Under the pieces are notes generated by a model. It was given only the letters and a program-made list of their open reading frames with translations, was not told where the DNA came from and did not search any database. Shown one piece after another: positions 18,079 to 26,635 of a stretch of DNA of 64,000 bases (its first letter is position 1; every line of letters starts with the position of its first letter). The stretch lies in contig NZ_JASKMS010000015.1 in the NCBI RefSeq assembly GCF_030124145.1, positions 124,001-188,000 of the forward strand. The letters run 5' to 3'. Origin of the DNA: Streptomyces sp. 378. GTDB taxonomy: Bacteria > Actinomycetota > Actinomycetes > Streptomycetales > Streptomycetaceae. The translations under genes were made by a program, and so were the position numbers.

Positions 18079-20069
18079 TGCAGTCCTTCGGCGATGTAGC
18101 GGGGAACAGCCCAGTCCTCCAGGAGCATGACGTCGAAGGCGAAGTCGGTCTTGTGGTCGCTGAGTTGCTGTGCGATGTCGTAGGCCTTGGCTTCGATGTG
18201 GTCAGCGGTGGGGTCGGCCCCGACCTCCTTGGCGAAGGCCGCCTTCAGAGCGAGCTGGCGGAAGTCACGCGCGAGGGGTTCTGCGTTGGCGATGATGAAG
18301 GCATCCTCGAAGCTCCGTGCGCAGACTCCCGAATCTCTCTCCGGGATCTGGTAGGCGACGCGGACGTGTCCCTGCTCCTTCTCGGCCGGGTCGGTGGCGA
18401 GCAGCTCGGCGATGCCGGACTTTGCGGGCAGCCAGTTCTTGAGCGTCTGGTTCGAGGTGACCGTCTGCCCCTGGCCGGGTGGGCAGGCCTTGCGGTGTTT
18501 GGGGCATACGGAATCAATGTCGGTGATGACGAGGGTCTTGACGTTCAGGAAGGCGAGCAGTTCCCGGAAGCGGACGGCGTAGGCGTCGCCGACCTCGATG
18601 ACCGATACGTACTGGTGCAGCAGCGCCTTGGCGCAGCGTCGGACCATCTCGGGCAGCAGCAGGCGTTCCGCGGTGCCCTCGATAAGGATCACCTTGTCGG
18701 CGAAGAACATGTCGCACCGGTGCAGGACCATGTACTGGCGCAGGAAGCGCAGGGTCTCGTCGCCCTGCGGGGTGGCCTTGACGTTTGCCTGGAAGGTCGA
18801 GAGGTCCTTGACCGTGAGCTGCGGATCGGAACGGTCGAAGTAGCGCACGGTTTGGAAGCCGCTGCTGGCGACGATGTGGGAGGAGTGCGTGGTGATGAAC
18901 ACCTGCACCTTCCAGCCCGTCTTGCGGTCGATGAAGTCCTGGATGTTCTTGATGAACGTCTCCTGCATCTGTGGATGCAGATGGGCTTCCGGCTCCTCTA
19001 TGAACAGCACCTGCAGCGCCGGCTTGGGTGCGGTGCGTTCGTAGGTTTGGTGAAAGCTGATGACCTGCAGGATCGTGAAGATCAACTTGCTGTAGCCCAG
19101 CCCGTTGTGGCCTTCGGGAAGGTGGAAGCCGTCGTCCCCGGACGGGTACTGGATGCGGGTACTTCCGCGCAGGATGCCTGAGGCCTCGATGAGGGAGACG
19201 ATGCGGGGCTTCTGGACGGGGGTGATGGTGCCCACCCCGAAGGTGCGCAGGTCCTCGAAGATCGGGTCGAACAGCGTGGCGTAGTTGTCGTCGAGCTGCT
19301 GCGAGGCGGACGCCAGAGCGGTCTCGATCTGCTCGATGCTTTGGTGACGGTCCTCTTGCCCGCTGCTGACTTTGTAGTAGGCCTCGAACGTCTTCGACAA
19401 CGTGCGGGCCTTGTCGGTCGGCGTGTCGTCCACCTTGGTCTGCGCGTAGACGAACTTCACCGACAGGATGGATTCGGCGGCGCCGCGCTTGATCTCCTTG
19501 CGGACGTTCTCGTCCAAGGGACTGACCGCTCGGTAGGCCGGGGCGAAGTGGTCCGAGAAGTTCTTGCGCAGCCACTTGATGCGATCGAACGGCTTCCGCT
19601 GGCTGGCCGACCAGAAATCCTTGAGGAAGTCGTGCGGGCGGGCAACCTCCAGAGCCGCCTCGATCTTGACCTCGAAGCAGGCATCGTCCAGGTCGAGGAT
19701 CACACCCGTGAGCGGCGCGAGGTCGTCGTCTTCCGTGTACTCGATGGTAAGGACCAACCGGATGGCCGGGACGAGGTCGTACGCCTTGGCCAGCAGGTCC
19801 TCGCTCGTCTCCGTGTCGCCCCGGTCAGCGTGCGTCTGTGCCTCGCCGAAAATCTGCCGCGCTTGCTCGATGTCGGCGATACGGCAGGTGGAGAAGTCCT
19901 CCAGGACAAACCTCGTGTCCTCCTCACCGAAGAACTTCTCGAAGAGATTGACGAACGATGTCTTGCCGCTGTTGTTGCGTCCGACAATCAGGGTGGCCTT
20001 CGGATCAACCCGGACGTCCACTCTCTCCAAGGCGCGAAAGTTGATCACTTCGGCACGGGTCAGCTGCAT
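18066..20069 (-). CDS. gajA: Gabija OLD-family nuclease GajA
   Basis: A 667-residue OLD-family protein. The ABC-type ATPase part has Walker A GRNNSGKTS (30-38), a signature-like GLGYSKLI near 323-330, Walker B VLFIEEPEAH (354-363) and H-loop TTHS (393-396). The TOPRIM nuclease follows: E464 in ILIEGTAERLLLP and D517-x-D519 in VITDIDSV, the metal-binding residues. The length is close to the ~580-residue GajA, with some extra C-terminal sequence. ATG 20069 has GGGAG upstream. It forms a translationally coupled operon with gajB, giving a complete Gabija anti-phage system; catalytic residues appear intact. Confidence 0.93.
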   Translation of the reverse strand: MQLTRAEVINFRALERVDVRVDPKATLIVGRNNSGKTSFVNLFEKFFGEEDTRFVLEDFSTCRIADIEQARQIFGEAQTHADRGDTETSEDLLAKAYDLVPAIRLVLTIEYTEDDDLAPLTGVILDLDDACFEVKIEAALEVARPHDFLKDFWSASQRKPFDRIKWLRKNFSDHFAPAYRAVSPLDENVRKEIKRGAAESILSVKFVYAQTKVDDTPTDKARTLSKTFEAYYKVSSGQEDRHQSIEQIETALASASQQLDDNYATLFDPIFEDLRTFGVGTITPVQKPRIVSLIEASGILRGSTRIQYPSGDDGFHLPEGHNGLGYSKLIFTILQVISFHQTYERTAPKPALQVLFIEEPEAHLHPQMQETFIKNIQDFIDRKTGWKVQVFITTHSSHIVASSGFQTVRYFDRSDPQLTVKDLSTFQANVKATPQGDETLRFLRQYMVLHRCDMFFADKVILIEGTAERLLLPEMVRRCAKALLHQYVSVIEVGDAYAVRFRELLAFLNVKTLVITDIDSVCPKHRKACPPGQGQTVTSNQTLKNWLPAKSGIAELLATDPAEKEQGHVRVAYQIPERDSGVCARSFEDAFIIANAEPLARDFRQLALKAAFAKEVGADPTADHIEAKAYDIAQQLSDHKTDFAFDVMLLEDWAVPRYIAEGLQWLA

Positions 20070-20351
20070 CTCACTCCCGACATCGTCCCCAACCCAGCTC
20101 CCGGGGCGATATATGCCTGCAACTACCGAGAGTCAGAGCAGTATCTGATACAGAAGGGACGGAGATCCCTACTTGGCTCAAAGTGGTCAGTGATGCGAAA
20201 AACTACGTCCAGCTCGGTCCTGACCGGTCACTCGGTCGTTGATCCCGGCCAGGTGCCTTCACGTGCGTACAGGCGGTGGGTACGGGACGGCGCTGCCAGT
20301 CCGCTGCAGGCGTCCGGGCTCACCGACCACTGCGGGAGGGCGTTCCCGTGA

Positions 20352-20609
20352 CAGCCGTACCGTAGCCTCCGACGGCCGGCTCCGCTTCGGGCACAGCGGA
20401 TCGGGTCGTATGCCAAGGCTTTCTAGGACAGACGGCGGGGTGTCTGCGATCCACTCGCCGACCGCCAGCAGGGAGGCCGCTCCGGTCAGAACCGCGTACG
20501 CGGTCAGTGCGGGTACGACGGCCCGAGCGTGCCGCACGCCGCGCGGATCTCGGGGATCGGGCACCTCGGCCAGTCGCTCCAGCAGGCCCGGGATCTCCTC
20601 GGCGTGGAC
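20352..20609 (-). pseudogene. N-terminal fragment of ISAs1-family transposase
   Basis: On the minus strand this gives the start of an ISAs1-type transposase: EIPGLLERLAEVPDPRDPRG, then VRHARAVVPALTAYAVLTGAASL and AVGEWIADTPPSVLESLGIRPDP, as in the DDE_Tnp_1-associated N-terminal region. Homology fades after about 90 codons and the DDE catalytic part is missing. Its 5' end abuts, to within a base or two, the plus-strand IS481 fragment, marking a recombination joint. Confidence 0.7.
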
Positions 20610-20838
20610 CGGCAAGCTCACCCGCGCCTACCGGCCGCAGACCAACGGCAAGGTCGAACGCTTCCACCGCACCCTGCTCGACGAGTGGGCCTACCTGCGG
20701 CCCTACACCAGCAACACCGAACGCACAGAGGCCCTGGCAGACTTCCTGCACACCTACAACCACCACCGCTGCCACACCGCACTCGGCGGCCAGCCACCGA
20801 TCAGCCGCGTGAATAACGCTGCGGCTCAATACAGCTAG
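20608..20838 (+). pseudogene. C-terminal fragment of IS481-family transposase
   Basis: The last 76 codons of an IS481-like integrase-core transposase: RAYRPQTNGKVERFHRTLLDEW, a helix with LADFLHTYNHHRCHTALGG, then PPISRVNN and the stop. This carries the final Glu region of the DDE triad (KVERFHR) but both upstream Asp residues are absent. No ORF upstream continues it; the frame to the left belongs to the ISAs1 fragment on the other strand. Confidence 0.75.
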
Positions 20839-21078
20839 AACCTGCGACGGAAGGCTGTGGCCAGGGTGTCTCCCTCTCTGAGCGTGGGCCTTTGCCGTCT
20901 CGTGATGCGCCGTGCTGCAGCCGCTGATCCATTCATAGCCCGGCAGGACGAGAGAGAGGCACACCGGACTGTCTTCATGTCCGGAAATGGTTGTGCGCGA
21001 GTCCCCCCACATTGCCTGGCGTGCAGCGGCCATGGATCCTGAAAGGCTTGCCACAGTGGTAGGCGTTTGGGGGATGTG

Positions 21079-24000
21079 ATGGCCCGCCCGGCAGTACGAG
21101 ATGGCAGGGATCCCAAAGCCGTCCGCGACACTCGCGTCTTGATCGACTGTCTGCAGGAGCTGGTGCGGGGCGCCATCTCCAAGACCATCCGCGACTGTGC
21201 CAAGTACCCGGAAACGGTATGGCTCGCGGACGCTCCCGATGGGACCGTGCGCCGTGCTGCGGACGCTGATCCTCGCATCATGGTGGTCAAGCACCGTCCG
21301 CCCCAAGAGGCACCGCGGCTGCCGGCGATCCTGCATGGCAGGGTGTCCGCCGAGGCCGCCGCCACCGCCGGGCCGCAACCTCCCGGCCTGATCGACAACA
21401 CACCGAATGACCGTCAAATGGCCGACGGCCAGGCGGTTGTGGAGGAGAACCAGCCAGCACTGGAGGGCGGCAGATCCGAAGAACGCAAGGCGTACGAGAC
21501 GTGGGCCGGCAAGTGGATGCGATGGTCGCAAGAAGAGCTGGCGGCCGAGCCGCAGCGGCGACTGCACCAGCAGCTGTACCGGATGGCCAAGAAGATCGAG
21601 CAGGACAGTGACACCTTCGAAGTAGTCCTGGCCGTAGGTCTCTTGCAACTCGGAGCCGGTCGTCCCTCGGCCCGGGTCCGCCGGCACATCGTGACAACAC
21701 CGGTGACCCTCACCGTTGAACCGGCATCGATCAACGTGACCGTTTCTCTGGTTCCGGAGCACCCCGGCCGTCTGGAAGACACCGACTTCCTCAGCGAGTC
21801 CGACGGCTACACGTCGGAGTTGCTGGGGGTCGTGCGCTCCGCTGTCGAGGACGTCCCCTTCCACCCGCTGTCGGACCGGGCGGCACAGGCCGTGCGCTCC
21901 TGGGCGCAGCGGGCTTTCGGAGTCGACCGCGTGCTCCCGTTCGACCCCACCGGCCAGCACCCCGACCTCACCGCTGAACCCCAGACGCGGTCCCTGCATC
22001 TCGCGCCCGCACTCGTCCTGCGCGAACACAGCCAGCGCTCCGTCCTCGGCTTCTACGAGAGCATCGCCCGAGCGCTGAAACGTCCCGGAGCACAAGCGCC
22101 TTTGGGACTGGCGCAGCTGCTGTATGACCTTGAACCGGAGCACCGGACGGCCTGGGGGAGCAGGAATGGCTCCGTGCCGCCAGCACTGGGACCGGATCCG
22201 CTGTTCCCGATGGTCACCAACGCTGCCCAGCGCGATGTCCTGGACCGGCTGCAGCGCGACACCAGTGTCGTGGTCCAGGGCCCGCCGGGCACCGGAAAGA
22301 CACACACCATCAGCAACCTGATCGCCGCACTCCTCGCGGACGGCAAGCGAGTCCTGGTCACCAGCGCGAAGAGCCAGGCTCTGAACGTGCTGCGCGACCA
22401 GCTACCGTCCAAGCTGCGCAGCATGTGCGTGATCCAAGGCGATCAGTGGCAGGGCGGTAACTCCGATCTGAGCCAGTCGCTGGGAGCATTGGCCCACCTG
22501 AACGCGACAACGAACCTTGCTCGGCTCCAACAGCGCATTGACGACCAGCAGACGCAGCGGCACCAGCTCATGGCAGAGCAGGCCAAACTCCAAGACCGCC
22601 TGCGTCAGGTACGCGAGGTCGAGTGGTACGAGCACCCCGAGATCGCGCCGGGCTACCGAGGGCGGCTCGACGACATCGTGCAGGGAGTGGCACACGGCGC
22701 AGCTGAATATCAGTGGCTGCCGTCCCTGGATGTCCAGGCCCCACAGGTCCCGCCCCTGACCACGGACGAAGCTGAGCGACTGTGGCTGCTCGTTGCCCAG
22801 CACGGCCCCGGAATCCTCGACGCCCGCATCCAGTACTGCCCGGACCCGGCAACGCTGCCGGACCCGATGGAGGTTTCCCGCTGCATCACGGAACTTCAAG
22901 GAGCCGAGCAAGCCATCGGCCGCGAGCCGGTCACACCGCTGGCGAAGGAACTGGCGGACCACGGTGACGCGTGGCTCCTGGTGCTGGAAGCGCTCCTGGA
23001 CCGAGCTCAGCAGGCCCTGCAGAGGGTTGGGTTGTCCGCGGACCCCACCTCCTGGCAGGCGGATATCTGGTCCACGCGTGCGCTGCAGGATGGCATAGCC
23101 CAGCGATGGCAGCAGCTGTGGGATAGCATCCGAAACGCCTCACAGCGTGCACAGCAGACCCACGATGAGATAGCCGCGGCCTCCTTCCTGGAAGTGGAGA
23201 TCCCCCGCCTGTCCGAAAGCGAGGAGAAGGAGCTCCTGATCGCGGGCCGCAATCTGGAGCAACACGTCCTGCGCACCGGAAAACTGAACACGCGATGGCC
23301 CCGGCCGGCCGTCGTCAAGCAAGCCCGATTCCTTCTGGAACAGTGCCGGGTAGAAGGCATGGCGCCGGCCAGCCGAGAGCACATCACCGCGGTCGTACGG
23401 CAACTGGAGATGCGTGCCCACGCCCGCACCCTGCGCGGCCGGTGGACCGGCGTCGGATCGGCCGTCGGACAGGACACCGCCGAACTGATGACGTCCGAGC
23501 TCCTGGACAGGGCCGTCACCCTGCAAGCCATCGACACCTGCGTGGAGGTCATCCGCCAGGTCCACGCAACCCTGCTGGCCGACGGAATCCCGACACCGGT
23601 CACCACCGCCGAGCAGTGGCGCGACATCCGCCAGGCCACGGCCCAGGCCCGTGGACTCCTGTGCATCAGAACCGCAACACAACGCTTCGAAGAGCTCCTC
23701 AAGAGCCTTCCGCCGCCTCACCCGCATGGCGTGGAAGAGCTGCAGCGCGCGGCGGATGCAGCAGCGGCCCGTGATGCGCAGGCCTACGCGCAGGCGGTGG
23801 AGGCACTGGCTGCGGCTTACCAGCGTGAGGCAGATCGGCGCGAGACCGGGAAACTCTTCGAGTGCCTTGCCGAGGCCCACCCCGAACTCGCCAAGGACTT
23901 CGCCGGCGATCCCCTCGCCCCGCACTGGCGCTCCCGGTTCGCCGTGCTGCCCCAGGCCTGGGCGTGGCGGCAGGCGCAGGAGTTCCTCGACACCCACCTG

Positions 24001-25656
24001 CTCCCAGGACGCGAAGAGCAACTCGAAGGCGAACTGGCTCAGATCCAAGGCCGGCTGCACGACCTGGTGGAACAGCTGGTCTGCGACCGCGCAGCATTCC
24101 ATTGCGTCAGCCGCATGACCACCAAGCACAAACAGGCCCTGGCTGCGTACGCCAGCGCCGTGGCCAACGCAGGCCAGGGAACCACCGAATACGGCAAACG
24201 CCACCAGCGTCACGCGCGCTCAGCCATGCAGACAGCGCAAGGAGCGGTACCAGCGTGGATCATGCCGCTGAACCAGGTAGCGGAAACGATCAGTCCAGAG
24301 CCGGACTCCTTCGACGTCGTCATCGTCGATGAAGCAAGCCAAGTGGGCCTGGACGGCCTGCTGTTGCTCTGGCTCGCACCCCGCATCATCGTCGTCGGCG
24401 ACGACCGGCAATGCGCCCCGTTCTACAGCGGCAGCAAGCATGACCGGATCACCCAGATCTTCGACGAGCGCATGGCCGACCTCGAACCCTGGCAGCGCGA
24501 AGGCTTCGACCCCAAATCCAACCTGTACGAACTGCTGCAGTCCCGCTTCACTGAAGTGATCCGTCTCACCGAGCACTTCCGGTGCATGCCGGAGATCATC
24601 AAATGGTCCTCTATGCAGTTCTATCCCGACAACCAGCTGGTCCTGCTGCGCCAGCACGGCTCCGACCGCCTCCCGCCGCTGAAGGTCGTCCATGTGCCCG
24701 AAGGGCACTGCGAAGGACGCCGTGACAAACTCATCAACCGGCCGGAGGCGGAGGCCGTCGTCAACGAACTGCACCGCCTCACCCAGGACCCTGCCTACGC
24801 AGACCGCAGTATCGGCGTGATCATCCTGCGCCACGGCGACCAGACACGACTGGTACAGGACCTCGTCGACCAGCGCATAGACGTGTCGGCACGCGAACGC
24901 CACAGCATCCTCGTCGGTACACCGGAGCAGTTTCAGGGAGACCAGCGCGACGTCATCCTCCTGTCGATGGTCGTCGACGGAGCCAACGTTATCGCCGCGA
25001 CCGGCCGCAACAATGAACGACGCTTCAACGTGGCCGCCAGCCGGGCCCGCGACCAGATGTGGCTCTTCCATTCCCTGACCGTCGACCAGCTCAGCAGCAA
25101 AGACCTGAGGCGCTCCCTGCTCACCTACATGGTGAGCCCGCCACCGCCCTACACACACCCACACCAGCCCGCCCACGTCAGCGCAGACCGACACTGCGAG
25201 CCCTTCGACTCGCTCTTCGAGCAGCGTGTCTTCCTGCGCATCAAGGAACGCGGCTACGACGTGGTGCCCCAGTGGGAAGTCAACGGAAAACGCATCGACC
25301 TCGTGGTCACCGGAGGTCACGGACGCCTCGCAGTGGAGTGCGACGGAAGCCCTCACCACTCCACCCCGAAGCAGATCCACGACGACGCCGAGCGCGAGCG
25401 GGAGCTTCGCCGCGCCGGCTGGACGTTCTGGCGCATTCGCAGCAGCGCCTTCGCCCTCTCACCAGACGAGGCCTTGGTACCTCTGTGGGAACGCCTGACC
25501 GAGCTGGGCATCCATCCCCGCACGGTCCGCGAGTCATCCATCGATGACGCGCCGACTGACATGCCCTGGGCTCCGGTCGGCCTGGCCGAGGCCGAACCCG
25601 ACGAAGACGCGGACCCCTACGACGGCGAGCCGGACGAAGACAGCGAGGAACACTGA
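21079..25656 (+). CDS. SF1 helicase-nuclease fusion (C-terminal VSR/DUF559-like endonuclease)
   Basis: A 1525-residue protein. The N-terminal ~390 residues are of unknown family. A UPF1/Dna2-like SF1 helicase follows: Walker A VVQGPPGTGKTHTISNL near residue 400, a long helical insertion (residues ~470-1030), VIVDEASQVGLDGL (motif II) near 1080, VVGDDRQCAP (motif III), LTEHFRCMPEIIKW (motif IV), GTPEQFQGDQRDVILLS (motif V) and RFNVAASRARDQMWLF (motif VI). Residues ~1385-1460 form a VSR/DUF559-type nuclease: KRIDLVV, LAVECDG and a WRIRSSAF tail. ATG 21079 has a GGGGGA stretch ahead of it. The next gene starts 2 bases after the stop, so this is an operon. Likely a DNA-unwinding and cutting defence factor. 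Confidence 0.85.
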   Translation: MARPAVRDGRDPKAVRDTRVLIDCLQELVRGAISKTIRDCAKYPETVWLADAPDGTVRRAADADPRIMVVKHRPPQEAPRLPAILHGRVSAEAAATAGPQPPGLIDNTPNDRQMADGQAVVEENQPALEGGRSEERKAYETWAGKWMRWSQEELAAEPQRRLHQQLYRMAKKIEQDSDTFEVVLAVGLLQLGAGRPSARVRRHIVTTPVTLTVEPASINVTVSLVPEHPGRLEDTDFLSESDGYTSELLGVVRSAVEDVPFHPLSDRAAQAVRSWAQRAFGVDRVLPFDPTGQHPDLTAEPQTRSLHLAPALVLREHSQRSVLGFYESIARALKRPGAQAPLGLAQLLYDLEPEHRTAWGSRNGSVPPALGPDPLFPMVTNAAQRDVLDRLQRDTSVVVQGPPGTGKTHTISNLIAALLADGKRVLVTSAKSQALNVLRDQLPSKLRSMCVIQGDQWQGGNSDLSQSLGALAHLNATTNLARLQQRIDDQQTQRHQLMAEQAKLQDRLRQVREVEWYEHPEIAPGYRGRLDDIVQGVAHGAAEYQWLPSLDVQAPQVPPLTTDEAERLWLLVAQHGPGILDARIQYCPDPATLPDPMEVSRCITELQGAEQAIGREPVTPLAKELADHGDAWLLVLEALLDRAQQALQRVGLSADPTSWQADIWSTRALQDGIAQRWQQLWDSIRNASQRAQQTHDEIAAASFLEVEIPRLSESEEKELLIAGRNLEQHVLRTGKLNTRWPRPAVVKQARFLLEQCRVEGMAPASREHITAVVRQLEMRAHARTLRGRWTGVGSAVGQDTAELMTSELLDRAVTLQAIDTCVEVIRQVHATLLADGIPTPVTTAEQWRDIRQATAQARGLLCIRTATQRFEELLKSLPPPHPHGVEELQRAADAAAARDAQAYAQAVEALAAAYQREADRRETGKLFECLAEAHPELAKDFAGDPLAPHWRSRFAVLPQAWAWRQAQEFLDTHLLPGREEQLEGELAQIQGRLHDLVEQLVCDRAAFHCVSRMTTKHKQALAAYASAVANAGQGTTEYGKRHQRHARSAMQTAQGAVPAWIMPLNQVAETISPEPDSFDVVIVDEASQVGLDGLLLLWLAPRIIVVGDDRQCAPFYSGSKHDRITQIFDERMADLEPWQREGFDPKSNLYELLQSRFTEVIRLTEHFRCMPEIIKWSSMQFYPDNQLVLLRQHGSDRLPPLKVVHVPEGHCEGRRDKLINRPEAEAVVNELHRLTQDPAYADRSIGVIILRHGDQTRLVQDLVDQRIDVSARERHSILVGTPEQFQGDQRDVILLSMVVDGANVIAATGRNNERRFNVAASRARDQMWLFHSLTVDQLSSKDLRRSLLTYMVSPPPPYTHPHQPAHVSADRHCEPFDSLFEQRVFLRIKERGYDVVPQWEVNGKRIDLVVTGGHGRLAVECDGSPHHSTPKQIHDDAERERELRRAGWTFWRIRSSAFALSPDEALVPLWERLTELGIHPRTVRESSIDDAPTDMPWAPVGLAEAEPDEDADPYDGEPDEDSEEH

Positions 25657-25657
25657 C

Positions 25658-26476
25658 ATGGACAACTTCGACGACAGCACCCTCGAAGAACTGGCCGCCA
25701 TGGTCTGCGGTGACGAGCCGGGTATGAAACGCCGAGCGGGCTGGGAACTGGCTCCATTCCTCCGCCGGGCCGGCTGGGAAGACGTGCCCGACCACGACGG
25801 AAGCCCTCGCCACCGCTGGGTCCACACCATCCTGTGCGAACGGCAGGAAGACCAGACAGGAGACACCGAGCGCGTCATCCTGCGCCTGGCCAACCGACGG
25901 GAATACCAACAACAACCTGCCGACTACGACGCCGTCATCCAGCGCCTCCAGGAAGTCCTCGCCCTCGAAGGCCTCCGCATCGACTACCGCAAGGGGCAGC
26001 CCTTCCTCATCGAGTACGACCCCGACGAACCCCCTCGCCCCCAGCGCGTGGAGCTGAAGGTGGCCATCACCGACATCGTCTCCGATCCCGACCTGGCCCG
26101 CGCCGTTCAGCTACGCCTCGATGAAGCCCGTATCTGCCAAGAACACGGCGCCTACACCTCCGCCGTCATCATGCTCGGGAGCCTCCTCGAAGGCGTCCTC
26201 GTCCATGCTGCCGACTTCAGAACTGCAACCGTGCCGCTGACCCGCCCCGCCCGCGACACCCGGCTGCAGGACCTCATTCAGCACGCCCACACCAACCAGT
26301 GGATCGACCAAGACGCAAAAATGGCCTCGGACCTGCTACGGACCTACCGCAACCTGGTCCACCCCCTCGCGGAAAAGCGCGCCAAACACAGCGCAGACTT
26401 CGACACCGCCGACCTCTGCTGGTCCACAGTAAACGCCGTGCTCAACGACCTGGCAGCAAGCCACCCTCATGAATGA
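25658..26476 (+). CDS. AbiJ-like protein with HEPN-type C-terminal domain
   Basis: A 272-residue protein. Residues ~15-120 (RRAGWELAPFLRRAGW, then RVILRLANRREY and VLALEGLRIDYRKG) resemble the N-terminal domains of AbiJ-family abortive-infection proteins. The C-terminal ~120 residues are all-helical, with RLDEARICQEHGAYTSAVIMLGSLLEG and RTYRNLVHP; the latter contains R-x6-H/R-x3-H spacing like the HEPN ribonuclease motif and DUF4145-type folds. The ATG at 25658 has GAGGA 8 bases upstream and follows the helicase-nuclease stop by one base, so expression is coupled. It may be an RNA-cleaving effector released by the helicase, but the family call is from pattern memory and the catalytic assignment is inference. 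Confidence 0.6.
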   Translation: MDNFDDSTLEELAAMVCGDEPGMKRRAGWELAPFLRRAGWEDVPDHDGSPRHRWVHTILCERQEDQTGDTERVILRLANRREYQQQPADYDAVIQRLQEVLALEGLRIDYRKGQPFLIEYDPDEPPRPQRVELKVAITDIVSDPDLARAVQLRLDEARICQEHGAYTSAVIMLGSLLEGVLVHAADFRTATVPLTRPARDTRLQDLIQHAHTNQWIDQDAKMASDLLRTYRNLVHPLAEKRAKHSADFDTADLCWSTVNAVLNDLAASHPHE

Positions 26477-26635
26477 TCGAGGTTAAAGATCTCCGCCGTT
26501 TCGCGACGAGTGAGAATGCCTTGGCCAGGTCGTGGCCGGAGCAGTACTGCTTCCTCTCTGTGACGCGTGCGAGCCCCGCCTGCAACGCTGTAACCGGAAT
26601 TCTTGGTGGGCAGGTCACGCTCTGAACGCGTCGGA
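26477..26635. other. Short gap between convergent AbiJ-like and tniQ genes
   Basis: This 159-base gap separates the plus-strand AbiJ-like gene from the end of the minus-strand tniQ. No gene or clear hairpin is seen. It is the joint between cargo and transposition genes. Confidence 0.35.

Noticed and set aside
20320..22305. Long minus-strand open frame of 661 codons opposite the helicase-nuclease start
   Set aside because: No recognisable domain; it mirrors high-GC coding on the other strand.
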